Shown: in pieces, positions 25,907 through 40,731 of the stretch
Layout: every line of letters begins with the position of its first letter
Numbering within the stretch: position 1 is the first letter of the stretch
Assembly: GCF_002105155.1 (NCBI RefSeq)
Contig: NW_019028984.1
Coordinates: forward strand, 1 to 64,000
Reading direction: 5' to 3'
DNA from: Lobosporangium transversale
Taxonomy: Eukaryota > Mortierellomycota > Mortierellomycetes > Mortierellales > Mortierellaceae
DNA: 64,000 nt
The notes under the pieces: generated by a model
Seen by the model: only the letters and a program-made list of their open reading frames with translations
Databases searched by the model: none
What the model was told of the DNA's origin: nothing
Position numbers and translations under genes: made by a program

Positions 25907-25940
<34 letters not shown>

Positions 25941-26293
25941 GCATTCTTATTTACCTTAACAGGACAGTAATATTGTAGTAAGAGCTTATACTTGCATTTT
26001 CTATGTAACTGAAGCATGGATATGACCAGCTGTCGCATTTGTCTTAATCGCCAAGGATGAGGTACCTTTAACGACTTGTCTTTCGTAGCGGTAACGGGCC
26101 TCTTGCTGTCATGATTGCGATTGTTGCGATAATTGCAATTAGTGTTTTGGACAAAAACATTTTCAAGCCCGTACTGGCGAGGAAACATACGAATGATTTG
26201 CATATCAACAGTGTCCTCAGACGTAAGCGATGGTTCAGATGAACAATATGCCTCGGAATGATCACTCTCAATTTCACCTTTTTAAAATAAAAT

Positions 26294-26329
<36 letters not shown>

Positions 26330-27705
26330 AAAGACCACTAAGATAGGAACCATCTCTACATGCTGAAACAACCTTCTTTTTCTTGCAGCACGTACGTCCT
26401 GAAAAAAGAAAGTGCTGGAGCATTGTGCTTTCAGTATGATACCGCTTGACATAAAACACTCTAGAACGCTTGAACAAGATAGTAGAAGGCGTAATAATCT
26501 TGCTAATAATCGTGGTAGAGGCCGCCAGAGTCGCTGCATTCTTTGCCTTGACCTTTGTCTCTTCTTTGTCAAGCTTCATTCGCTTCAGTGGCCTCTGCTT
26601 TTCTTCTTCACATGGCCCAACATCTTTTTCATTTTTTAAAGCGAGGATCTCCGTTGATGGTAAAGCTGCTGATAGTGTTGATTTTACTAATTCCGGTAAT
26701 AGTGCCTTGGAGTCCGGATGGGATCGTTTTTTCTTGGATGAGAGCGAAGGAAGTAAGTTGCGCTGAAGAGGCCGTCTGGACAAGGCCTGTTCACTGATCG
26801 CAGGGCCTGTAATTTGGCAGTAGCAGTTGTTTGGAAGTGCAACAAACATGGATGTATTGACCAAAAGATACAGCATTGCAGCGTCTCCGATCCTGTTTAA
26901 GAAACATATGCCAGATCGTCAAGATGTCCCGAATGGCCCCGAGAAGAATAAAGGATACACAAAAACCGCTCCTTATTGAGATGAGAGATCAATCAGGTAT
27001 AAGATCGCGATGGAGCATGACGACAGTATTATGAAGGAAAGTAAATATTACCTTGATAGAAGGACCTCCCATTGTGGCGATCTTACAAACGCTTCAAGAG
27101 TGTTTGGAAAGTAATTTTTTGCTTGTTGGAATTGCGTCTGCCTCGACTAAATTTGACATTCAGAAAAGTATCAGTTTTGCCATTAAAAATCCATCTAAAA
27201 TCACTCCAGCGTATTTCTTTTTTATATCTTTACATTTGTGTATCCAATAGCAAGGATATTAGTCATGCCATTGAACCAACTTCTTGTCTTGGGACACGTT
27301 TGCTCTATTGCCAGATCAACAATCTTTAAATGCAGTTGCTTCTTTTTAGAAACTAAAAATGTCATCAAACCCAACTTTCCGCATGAAATGAACAACATTT
27401 TGCATATATACCTCGTTATGATTTCCTATGGTCCCTAATGGGCTGTTCCTGGGGAAAGGCGGCAGGAGGGAATCATTTGCTACTGCGCCTGGGACAAGGA
27501 TTTGGGCATGACTATGACTACTATGATTATTGGCTACCAGGGTATTATGTAGCAAGTCTTTGTATTCTGTTGGATCGTTGTCTTGAATTAATGTTGGGCA
27601 GTCGTCAAGGCTCTGAGCCAAGTAATCTTTCAGTCGAGCGATGGATGGGAACAATGAGAGAAGGACTGCATTCACAATCAGATCATCATCCTCGGCCATG
27701 GCCAT
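22321..27705 (-). CDS. TERT: Telomerase reverse transcriptase, complete, 19 exons
   Basis: Exons: 27705-27412, 27341-27234, 27146-27052, 26892-26396, 26277-25955, 25855-25781, 25677-25590, 25502-25279, 25141-25010, 24936-24832, 24722-24535, 24421-24325, 24210-24049, 23972-23827, 23719-23659, 23540-23357, 23251-23174, 23053-22984, 22849-22321. They sum to 3456 nt in one frame (1151 residues). Family landmarks appear in order: NILAIGY and IGDAAMLYLL, FPRQYGLENVF, QFP-type VIPLSMFGSEEN (about 476), motif T FKMSHCGWLE, motif 1 FYVTD, motif 2 LRPIINLRRK, motif A VKVDIKKAFD (D719), B' GVPQGSILSPALC, C LVDDF (D872, D873), motif D PDYGC, then the thumb domain. The catalytic Asp triad is intact. It adds telomeric repeats to chromosome ends using an RNA template. 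Exon 2's acceptor and the exon 4 end are the least certain borders. Confidence 0.95.
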
Positions 27706-28965
27706 GATTGTTTTTGTTGTGCATGAACATTTTCAAATCAAAGGTTTATTTGAAGCACAGACTATTTGCATCAAAAGGTGGGAAAATATTGCGCGTCGTA
27801 ACCAAAAAAAAACACCCACCTTATAACTATAAGATCTTTTTTTTTCATACATATTCAAACAAAAAGCTTCTCTTCTAAACATTCTTCTCTTTCTTTCTTT
27901 CTTATTTGTCAACAGACACTATCATGGCCCATCAGTAAAGAAACAAGAGAATGTAGTAAAATGTATAACCGCAATGGTGACAACGACAATGATAGTGACG
28001 ACAGCGACAACAGTGGTGATGGTGGTGATAACAACGACATGTTAATATTGATAGTGGCAAAAAGTTAGTGGCAATATGCATGAAAGATAAAAAAGAACTC
28101 ATTCCGTGTCGTTGTTGAACAAAAAAGTATTAACTCCATTCAACGATCACAAAAAAAAGAAGAAACTCCAGCCATCGATACATCAAATCGGTCGCAAGCT
28201 GGTCAAGACCTAGTCACCGATCGTCTCTTACTACTCTTGTCCATCAGCACAACTTTTTTCAAGGATTGAGGCCTTCTGGAATTGTAGGAATTCCCGCAGA
28301 GAGTTACGATTCAGAAGCGCCTATCGAATGGTCAGAGCAGTAGACCAAGGAACTAAGTAATTCAGAGGCGATGGTTACGCCAAATGTATGCCCTATCTGA
28401 ATTTCCTTCGGGCGCCCATACTCCTTCTGAGACCAAGGTGTCAGGGGAGAGATTAGCTCATTGGACATGGAGAGTCCAGAGAGATTTGTAGGTGTTCCTT
28501 TATTTATTCTTTATGTTGAGAGAGGCATATGTAAATTGCAACAGGGTGCATCGCTCTTTGATATTGAACGCGTTTTCATTTTATTATGCCATGCCTTGCG
28601 CACAACCTCGCGCCGTATTGTTCCGTGGGTTCACAGGCATAATGCAGCTAGACAATAGCAGCGATCCGCCAGCATAATCATTAAAATCACTATCATGATG
28701 TAAAGTCTTTTTGTTCTGACCAAACAAAAAGGCATCGGCTTTATTAGCATCGATTTTTGTTATCCTTGTGACCTACTCGGCATATTAATTTTTTAGGGGA
28801 TGCTGATATACCGCAATCGTCGTCTTTCGTTATGTGTATATAGCCTTTGGATGTAATTATAAAAGCTAACGTTATTTGATGACATATTTCTCAAAGCTTT
28901 GAATGCTCTTTTTTTTTTTTTTAATTCCTTCAAGTGTCAAAATGTCATATAGACATTTAGTCAAC
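27706..28965. other. Region upstream of TERT, no supported gene
   Basis: 1.26 kb holding the TERT promoter. It includes a GACAACGAC / GGTGAT-type trinucleotide-biased stretch at about 27970-28040. It could also hold a 3' exon of the small PLDc_N gene. No other gene seen. Confidence 0.5.
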
Positions 28966-29151
28966 TTACAAATAAATAATGAGGCCAATGATAGGGAAGA
29001 GGAAGATGAGTAAGGACCAAAGGATCTTTGCGGACAAGGAACGGTCTGAGTTGATCAGTTGGATGACTGCAATCAGGTCTGCGATAAAAATTAGGACACC
29101 AATGAGAGAACTCGGATGTAGTCCGTCAGGAAGGTCTATCGTTGGTGCCAT
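28966..29151 (-). CDS. Small PLDc_N-type membrane protein (possibly first exon only)
   Basis: A 61-residue product with two hydrophobic segments: IGVLIFIADLIAVIQLI and ILWSLLIFLFPIIGLIIYL, separated by NSDRSLSAK. This is the layout of the phospholipase-D-nuclease N-terminal (PLDc_N) domain found in short two-helix membrane proteins. The stop codon overlaps a perfect donor consensus (TT|GTAAGT), so the frame may continue through splicing into a further 3' exon that I could not place with confidence. Divergent with the PFK-2/FBPase-2 gene, whose ATG is 557 bp away. Function unknown. Confidence 0.6.
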   Translation of the reverse strand: MAPTIDLPDGLHPSSLIGVLIFIADLIAVIQLINSDRSLSAKILWSLLIFLFPIIGLIIYL

Positions 29152-29708
29152 TTTCGTTTTAAATTTTCAAAAAACAATGCTTCGCTAATGAGCAATGCAA
29201 TTCAGAAGACAACAATGTGTGAATAAAAAAAAAAAGGTGAAGCAATGGTATTAACAAAAAAAAAAGGCTGGCAAGACAAAAGAGCAACATTGAGCACTTG
29301 AGGCATGTCCTGGGTCTGCTGACCAAATATAACGGATCGTACACGTCAGGACACGCAGGACAAATGCAGATTTTGTTTGTATTAATGCACCCAAACCGTT
29401 GATTCATCTTTAGATAGTGTTTGACATTCTAACCCTAGCCTGGCTCAAACAGGTGGATGTCCTGGAGGGATGGTGCGTTATTAATGCTAAGATATCCTTT
29501 TGAATAACTGTTACGCCTCTAGAAAGAAAAGGAGCGCGACTTGACGCGTGTCTTTCGCGACAGACTTGAAAGTATAAAAGGCAAGTTGGTTCCTTTCTGT
29601 GGACAGTCACTTCATTACCTTTTGATTCTCTCATCTCCTTTTTGATCTCTTACTTTTTTTCTTTACTTTCTTTTTTTCCTCTTCACCCACAATTAACATT
29701 ATAGCAAC
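29152..29708. promoter_or_regulatory. Bidirectional promoter region with TATA box for PFK-2/FBPase-2
   Basis: The region separates two diverging ATGs. TATAAAAG at 29573-29580 faces the plus-strand gene. It is followed by a CT-rich leader (29640-29690) and the ATG at 29709, a plausible core promoter with a start site near 29605. Confidence 0.55.
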
Positions 29709-32660
<2,952 letters not shown>

Positions 32661-33182
32661 ATAAATAGTTTAATCCCAAGGGAATGTCACCCCATCGAGA
32701 GCAAAAATGCAGGAACCGCCATAGAATTGATGTTTATAGTCCAAAGTAATAAGGAAAAAAAAAAAAAAAAACTTCTCTCTGTAAACTATGCGAGTGCTTG
32801 CAATATCCATTGTGTATGTTTTGATTCTCCTCTTGAGTAAGGACATTGCATAACACGGAATGTTAAGAGAAATCCCGAGTGGTCATGCCATTTTGAGAAT
32901 GAAAACACAAACCCGGCAGAATTCCAAGGAATAATCTCCCAACAGTAACACATGACATGATGTTGAACGTTAGATGGAATGGAATGAAAGGACCCTCTCT
33001 TTATATTGCATATTGCCTGACACATCGGTTTAATGTCAGCCAATAGGACGGATATTACGAGCAAAAATTGCCCTGAAAACCGTTTTTTTTTTCTTGCTAC
33101 ACATCTATACTTTCAACTTTCATTCATTGACTTCATTCATTTCCTTCACTTCCCTGCGCTTGGTCATTAATTTCTTTACCCA
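32661..33182. other. Intergenic region
   Basis: 0.5 kb of 3' flank and upstream leader. It has a sense A run at 32755-32771 and a CT-rich leader before 33183. No gene seen. Confidence 0.6.
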
Positions 33183-33782
33183 ATGTTTTCCACAGTCGGT
33201 TGTCGCTTTTTGTCGAAGACCAGAGGAAGAGTGGCAGTCATAGTGGCTAGACAACTGAAGGCTGTTGCACTTGAACCAACTCACCTGATTCAAAGATCAT
33301 TTGTGTCCTGGAACAATATCAATAATGCAACCGCACATGCTTGCCAACAGCAACAGGAAGAAAAACGGGCATCATCTCAACCACGACTTCAATCGCAGCC
33401 AGAGCCATACTTACTAAAACAAGAGCTATATATACAAAAGCAAAATGAAACAAGACAAGAACAATTGAGAGAAGGAAGAGGAAGAGGAAGAGGAGAAACA
33501 GGAGGAGGAGCGACGTTGCCGTTGCCAACAGCATTGAAAATGGAATTAACGCCGTTGTATAGTTTCCATGGAATATCAGAACGAGACATGCTTCTTTCTG
33601 AGATGCGACATCATCGGGTATCATGGAGAACAATTAGTCTTCACTTTGGAATATCACTCATGGAGGCTTTCTACATCTATATTGGGACAGTTTCCAAGGC
33701 GCTTAGACATGGATGGACGCCTCGAATGACATTACTGGATGTGGAGCAATACATTGCACCTACAACTATGCAACGATCTTGA
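33183..33782 (+). CDS. Small orphan protein with possible HTH/SANT-like C-terminus
   Basis: A single-exon frame of 199 residues beginning at an ATG that follows a CT-rich leader like those of neighbouring genes. The N-terminus (MFSTVGCRFLSKTRGR) is basic and amphipathic, compatible with a mitochondrial presequence. The middle is Gln/Arg/Gly-rich with a (GR)n tract. The C-terminal part, SERDMLLSEMRHHRVSWRTI then SLHFGIS, has the Trp and helix spacing of a Myb/SANT or HTH element. I do not recognise the family. Coding status rests on length, leader context and non-random composition only. Confidence 0.5.
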   Translation: MFSTVGCRFLSKTRGRVAVIVARQLKAVALEPTHLIQRSFVSWNNINNATAHACQQQQEEKRASSQPRLQSQPEPYLLKQELYIQKQNETRQEQLREGRGRGRGETGGGATLPLPTALKMELTPLYSFHGISERDMLLSEMRHHRVSWRTISLHFGISLMEAFYIYIGTVSKALRHGWTPRMTLLDVEQYIAPTTMQRS

Positions 33783-34586
33783 AAAGAAATCAGTATGCAA
33801 GTAAAGAAAGATGCTTAGATCTGTGAAAAAGACAAGTGTTGACAACAGGAAAAATAAATAAAAAATGGAACGATGTACGAGCATGCGTGAGAGCATTCTT
33901 TGCATACTGTTTCCTTTTTTTTTAACGTGATATTGCAGCGTGTTGATGAACACTTTTTTTTTGCTGACATGGTGTTCACCATGTGCACTGCAGACTTGGC
34001 CAATGTGCGTGTGTGTGTGAGCGAATGAGGATAGCAACCTTCTTTGCAACATCAATCAGTTGTTGATACACAAGACCATGACATTGACTTTCAATCCATA
34101 CCTACAACAAAAACTCCTAGCTTTTACACAAAGAAAAAACTTTTTTTACTATTCTTGTTCGTGCTTTTTTTTTTTTCTTTTAAAATCACTCCTTCACTCC
34201 TCCACTCTATTCTACAACAAACTTATTACTCAAGCCATTAAGTAATCAATAACAGTTACAATTATTATACGGCGTCATATTTTTCTCTTTTCTTGGTACT
34301 TGTTTATCCACTCTATTTACTCTCACATACACTCTCTCATACTCTCTCTTTCTCCCTTCACCCCTACAGCAACTCAAGGTCCTAAATCAATCCAAAACTC
34401 TTTTTGAATCACTTTCCTCCATTTCTCCATTAGTTTATTTTACAACTTCATTATTCATTCTACACCACTCTTCTTTTCTTTTTTTTCCTTTTTTCTTTTT
34501 TTTTTTTTTTCTTAAAAAAAAAAAAAAAAAAAAAAAATCAGTCACCAGTAGTGAGACAGAGACCAGAGACAGAGTGAGAAAGGATC
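33783..34586. other. Intergenic region / 5' leader of the LMBD2-type gene
   Basis: 0.8 kb, strongly CT-rich from 34260 on. It ends in T- and A-runs (34497-34537) just before the ATG at 34587. No gene seen. Confidence 0.6.
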
Positions 34587-34833
34587 ATGCCAATCCTTCC
34601 TTTGGTCGTTGGGGCTGTAATGCTCGTTGTACTCGTGGCAGGACTACTCAATTACTTTGGCAACAGGGTTGAGCATGCCTGGTACGTGAGTTTCGTTGCA
34701 TTCATCTCCTGGTTCTTTCCTTTCTCAATCGTCTTCCTCGTACCTTTGGACCTTTCTTCGGTAATAATAATAATATTATTATTATTATTAAATGTTTATT
34801 CAAATGTACTTTTTGCACATATAATTTTAACAC

Positions 34834-34872
<39 letters not shown>

Positions 34873-35344
34873 GATAGACATTATGGCGAGATTGTAAGGA
34901 AGAAGACATGTGTAGAGAACCATTCTTTTATGTCTCGAGTGAATTTCTTATAGCGGCCTGGAGAACGATTTACTGGTGCAGTTTTGTGCTGACATGGTAA
35001 TATTTTGTTTAATGTCGAGTCAAAGGAATTGCAAGGCCTCGGAATTATTTTTTTTCTTTTTTCTTTTTTTCTTTCTTTCTTTCTCTTTCGACGCCCAACA
35101 AAAAAAAAAAAAAAAAAAAAAAAAAAAGGACCATGCGGACAAGTGAATATGCAAGCATACGAGCGGGCAAACGGCTGAACAGGTCGAGATGAAAGGCGCA
35201 TTGACATCAACAACAGCGATAACAACAATAGCAGTAACAACAGAAGCAACAAATGCAAGATGCAGATACGAATACAGCAAGCAAGGGTCAATTATATATA
35301 TCAACAACAAAGTGAACAAGAAGCAAAACCGATGCGCAACAATC

Positions 35345-35375
<31 letters not shown>

Positions 35376-36562
35376 CTTTTGCTTAATACATTTTCAAAGT
35401 CCGTCTGGAGTATATTGTTTACATTGATGCACACATGGTCCTAACGCACAAAAGAACTGATTTAATTAAAATAGGGTGATGATCCCATTGTTGCAGGAAT
35501 ATTCACAGTCAGGAGAGTTCACGGTCATGAAGCGATTCCGACATGCAATTCGATATAATATCATTTACCAACTGATTATCGGATCGATTGCATTGTTGGG
35601 TCTGATCTATGTCTGGTATTCACAAGGATCTAGCAATCTGAGAGCCTATATCATGGCCTTGTCCAACAGTTGGGGTCTGATCCTAGTGATTATCTTTATG
35701 GGTTATGGAATGGTGGATGTACCGAGACGACTATGGCATAAGGGCGATAATGAGCGTGAATTGAAGCGAATTGCATTCAAGGCCAGTGCTATCAAAGATA
35801 AGAAGCAGGATACAGAGGACGACGTCTATAAAGTCGCCAAGGTATTTATAAAAAAAAAAAAAAAAAAAACAATAGTTATGATTTGCAATGCCTACATAAT
35901 TGCAACAGAAGAGATCATAGCCCCGTAGGTCTGAGTGAATTCAAATTTAACTCTTTTATTTTCTTGGCATTGCAATACATTCTTATATCAGGAATTGTCT
36001 GTAGTCTGTCACAAGGTTCAGTTGTCAGATCCACTTCGTCCATATGTGAATCAGATGGTAGAGGATTTTCCAGTCGTACGAGGCGTCCAGTTTGAGTCGA
36101 GCAGGACAGTTTCGCCTATTCTATCATCTCAGAACCAGAGAGGAGGAGGGACGACTGATCTATTGAATGCTGCTGATGGTGGTGCAGGGTCGGGAGGCAA
36201 CTATCTATTGGGTATCTCTTCTAGAATGGGAGGAACCCATGGACGAAAAAATCCTTCGGAGGGATTAATTCCCCAAGTGATCACGGAAAAGTATCTTGCA
36301 GACTTGCACGCTAGGATCAAGAGGGCATTAAGGATGAAAGACCGATGGACAGCGTAGGAGAAGACTCTTTAATCTATTTGTCCCCAAAACATGTGTTAAA
36401 ATTGATAACTGACTTGCGCATTTTGTCATCTATGATATTTGGGCTCTATCTCGCTTGAACGGATAGGATTTGGCATGATCTGCTCAAAGCTGGATTCTTG
36501 GCACAAGATATTCAAGAAAATGCAGATAATCCAGAAAAGTATGCCATTTTAAAATTCTCAGG

Positions 36563-36593
<31 letters not shown>

Positions 36594-37841
36594 ATATATA
36601 TCTTCCTCTGTTCAATCTGTCTTTCTCTCTCTCTTTCTTTTTCTTGCCTTCGATATATGTGTTGCTATTGCTAATGTTTACTACTTTTTCTGACCAGAAA
36701 ATTTCGTTCGACCTTGCGACCATTGATATCTAAATCAAAGGAGCGGTTGTTATCATTTGAATGGCATTGGTACCTGAGAATTCGTCCGATCCTGTTACGG
36801 TCTCTATCGGTGCTTTGTGCGATCTTGTCACTGTTGATCGTATGGTCCGAGATGACGTACCAAAGTATCAACCCTATCCTGAGCGTCATTGGGCTTTTGG
36901 TGCAATTGTCACGCGATCACATGTCCTACGGAGCTATTGAGGTAAAAGAGACCAAAAAAAAAAAAAAAAAAAAAAAAGGAGTCCTCTTAGTTTTTTATTT
37001 TATTTTTTTGTTTCAAGCCAAAAGTCTGTTCATTCTTAATTCACATGATATGATCCGATTTGACAATAGGCTATCAGTTTCTTTATAATGTTGTACATGT
37101 GTATATGTGCCTATACAACTCTCATGAAGATGAAGTTGCTTAGCAACTATGTTCTCGTGCCTAACCATCACACGGATGAACCAACTTTGCTCTTTATCGG
37201 ATCTTACCTCTGTCGTCTGACGTATGTCCTCTTCATCAATATCTCTTGGGAACAAGAGCTAGCAGTAGAAGGAAGCAGGAAAAAATAGCTTTACTGAAAT
37301 CTGAACTATTGCTTTTTCTTATTAGGTTCCCATTGGTCTATAACTATCTCACCATTTCAGCTGTTGGCAAGGAGGACAGCACAGAATTTCAAGCTGTAAT
37401 AAGCTTTCTCTTTCTCCGCCTTGATCTAGTTTGATTTTGAAGAAGGAAGAGGAGGCTGACATTGAACTTGTTTAAAACTCTTTATATATATGTATTATAT
37501 ATATTATTATTAGTACATGGGAAAGATCGACATGATTCCGTTGTTGGGCGAGTTCAACTATTACATGCCATATGCGATCTTGGTGCCGACATTGATCACA
37601 CTATTCAACGTTTTTGCAAAGATGTTTGCGCTCTGCACTATCTCGGATCATTTCTTCAACAATGATGATGATGATGGCGGCATTGGTGGGGATCTTGAAG
37701 AAGGATTACAAGTCCTTAAAGATGGTAATATTGATTTGACTTATATGTGCTTATAGGGATGGGAAATCCACTTAAGACAGGCAAAACACGCAAAACGAAA
37801 GGCAAGTTTATAGGACCAATGGTACTAATAAATAGGAACAA

Positions 37842-37875
<34 letters not shown>

Positions 37876-38061
37876 CTTTACGTGTGGTACAGCTCGCAGA
37901 GATGAAGAGAGACTATTGCTGCCAGATCGAGTTGGATTGAACAGAGACTTTACGGCAAGGCGGGGAGCAGCTTTTGAGGTATGCCAATTTAATGATTTTC
38001 TTTTGACTAAGTCATATCCTCATTTTCGTTATTATTAGAATTCGATTTATAACTTTTTTTA

Positions 38062-38092
<31 letters not shown>

Positions 38093-39198
38093 TTAAATAC
38101 ATGTATATCGACCAGTCCTACAACAATAACAAGAAGCGTAGAAGGGGCGAAACACCAGTGCATAGCATACTAGGTAATGAAGGCTCCAGTACGAACGTAT
38201 GGAGAGATCTCAGACCTCATCCTAGCAGCGGAGCAAATCAACGGGCCTTCCAGGACCCATACTATGATGATTCGACAGATGAAGATGAATCACACTTGAA
38301 TAATCTATCGGGAGGTTACGGTCGTCGAGAATCACTCGATCCCTATGCCGTCATTTCACGAAGGAACTCATTTGATGGAACTTGGCCTTATCACCATGGT
38401 AATCGAGGTCCACTTGGGGGAACCGCATCAAACCGGAGTTCACATAGGAATTTGAGCCATTTCAGTAGTGGTAACCATGCACAGCAACAGCGAGTACCAT
38501 TATCTTCAAGTAATCCCGGGCCGTTCAAGACTTTTTGGCAGAAGCTGATTAAACCCAAGCAGGCCATAGCATTAGGTGGGCCCACGGGGGTAAGAACCAC
38601 TGACCCTATGGACAGCGACAGTGCTAGATCAAGTATTGAGAGCACAGGCCATAACGATTACCATCAACAACGCCATCAACAGCAACAGCATCCGTATCCG
38701 CATCATCCCCACCATTCATCACAGCGAGGTAGTCATCGTCCGGAAAGTAGGAACACATTAGGAACCTCAGCTACATCGTCTCGGACAGGGCCTGCATTGA
38801 TGTTATCATCCCAACAGCAGCCATCACATTATGGTCATTATGGCAGGTCGTTACAAGACGATGATCGAGATCGGGAACGATTGCTTTCTAGCAACGATAC
38901 CAGAATGCTATCCAGTGGAGGTGGTGGCAGCGGTCGGAATAGTGCGTACTCATCAAGAACTGTGAGTCCACAGGGTAGGGTTGCAGCGGGACCGCTCTAT
39001 CAGTATCAACAACAACAACAACAAGCAATAGGCGGCAATAGCGGTGGTAGAAAGAGTCGGCCAAATAGTCGAGTGTTTGGATCTAATATTCCAATTTCCG
39101 GGGGAGGAACAGAAAGAGGAAATGGGAACACTCGATCTGTTCCTAGTAGCCACCGTCAAGCAAGTCCATTGATCCACATTAATGATGAGGATGGTTGA
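34587..39198 (+). CDS. LMBRD2: LMBR1-domain (LMBD2-type) multi-pass membrane protein
   Basis: Twelve exons (34587-34760, 34878-34996, 35475-35841, 35992-36353, 36467-36538, 36698-36941, 37070-37221, 37326-37395, 37514-37724, 37757-37801, 37893-37978, 38116-39198) sum to 994 residues in one frame. The N-terminal anchor MPILPLVVGAVMLVVLVAGL is followed by PLDLSS-TLWRDC, then YWCSFVLTWVMIPLLQEYSQ, several further membrane spans, a charged cytosolic loop (about 200-370), and FPLVYNYL and MGKIDMIPLLG, all typical of LMBD2 proteins. LMBD2 is linked to receptor trafficking in animals; the fungal role is unknown. The C-terminal 360 residues are a disordered Ser/Gln/His/Gly-rich tail. The intron at 37802 starts with GC, not GT. 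The exon 12 acceptor is the least secure. Confidence 0.9.
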
Positions 39199-39202
39199 TT
39201 AG

Positions 39203-39205
<3 letters not shown>

Positions 39206-39240
<35 letters not shown>
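39206..39240 (+). repeat. Genomic poly(A) tract, 35 nt, 7 nt after the LMBD2-type stop
   Basis: An uninterrupted A run on the sense strand, starting 7 nt after the TGA at 39196-39198. Confidence 0.95.
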
Positions 39241-39242
<2 letters not shown>

Positions 39243-39396
39243 GAAATCATGATAAAAACAAAGACATTTAACATCAATTTATTTCTCCAAATGACGATGT
39301 TGTTGAAGTGAGCCACGCTGGCATAATAGTTTTATACACTTTTCATTTCCTCCTTTTTCATTTTCATTTTTGTTTTTTTTTTTTTTTTTTTTTTTT

Positions 39397-40656
39397 TTAA
39401 TAATCAGGGAGTAGACGAGCACCGCCGGGACGTCTCTTTGTCAAAGGAAGCTTGGCAGAAGGATCAAAGACCTCATTCAAGACGGCAGCAATACGGATGC
39501 CAGCTTGAGCCAAAAGTCGCTGAACTAAATAATTGGATTGAGGGCCTGTCATTTGTTGGAAATAATCTGTGGAATAATCGCGTGTGGATGAGTAATTAAC
39601 CCAGACATAGGTACAATCCAATGCATTCGTATCCATAGCCCATTGAATAGGGCACAGGGTCTTGATATCCTTAGTGGTGGAGGCCCATGGATTTTTGGAA
39701 GCATCTGCATTCTTGATAGGGTCACAGGCAGTCCAGGTGGATGCATCAGACCAGTAAGTTTTGGCGAGTTTGATAATATCGTCTAGATAAGCCTGTGGGT
39801 CATCATTGAAACGATCCTTGATGTCTTTCTGTTATAGACAAAGGCGAAAAAAAAAAAAAAAAAAAAAAAAAACAACAAGAACAAGAACAACAAAATATGA
39901 AGAGAGAGAAAGGGGAAGAATAATCAGACCAAAGGAAGAGGAATAAAGCAAATATAACAAAATGTATTAATTACACTTACGGTAATCATCAGGGTATCCC
40001 ACATGCTATGCAAGTTACTCTTGGTCTTCCCCCACCGGATAGGTGCCTGATTACCACCTCGATCTCTTGAGGAGTCATGAAGGGGCTGATGGATATCACC
40101 CATGAAATGCAAGAAGAATTTCAGGGCTTCTTCTAACGTCTTTGATTCTTTTGGGGTCGTTGGAGGAGTGATGGCCCACTTTCTCATAGTAGCGGTCATG
40201 TTGAAGAGTCCGTTGACGTTATCAGAACCAGCGACCACATAATCAGCAGAACAATGGTCTGGAGGTTGATCACCCACGGGATTAAAAAAATGTAAGGGTG
40301 TGGCCCATTTATATTGAGCTAGACCTCGAACTTGATCAGGCCAAGAAGCAGCACCAGAGAGAAGGCCATCATACGATTGAAGGATCTTCTGGATCTGAGT
40401 CGTGGTCTTGGGAGTGAGGAATTGTTGTGCAATCTGACCAGTCAGAGTGTGACCTTTTTTATAATTATTGTTATTATGTGTATATTACCATTCATAAAGA
40501 TATTTTGTTCAGTAAAGCTAGGAAAATAAAAGAAAGATCTACAAGGTGTGTATAAAATTGAAAGAAGAACTTACCAAGGGCACCGTAGGCATAGACGGCG
40601 TTGGTGCTGACTGCGATAAAAGACGCAACAGCGACGACGGAAGAAATCAAACGCAT
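39397..40656 (-). CDS. Secreted S1/P1-family nuclease
   Basis: Three exons (40656-40575, 40453-39981, 39828-39397) encode 328 residues. There is a signal peptide MRLISSVVAVASFIAVSTNA with probable cleavage after VYA, leaving a mature YGALGH start. The zinc-cluster motifs are present: GALGH, SWPDQV, HFMGDIHQPLHD with a GGN shortly after, and NLHSMWD. The family cleaves single-stranded DNA and RNA and removes 3' phosphates, using three zinc ions; fungal members scavenge phosphate and nucleosides outside the cell. Position 1 of the mature protein is normally Trp and here would be Tyr24. A TATA box (TATAAAAA at 40771-40764) sits about 110 bp upstream of the ATG. The stop codon runs directly into a 26-nt sense A run. 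Converges with the LMBD2-type gene. Confidence 0.93.
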
Positions 40657-40700
40657 GTGGAGAAAAATAGAAGAATGGTGTTTGTTGAGTTGAAATATCG

Positions 40701-40731
<31 letters not shown>

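Noticed and set aside
29426-29446. CTAACCCTA near TERT as a possible telomerase RNA template
   Set aside because: A nine-base match is expected by chance at about this rate, the telomere repeat of the organism is unknown, and no transcript features support it.
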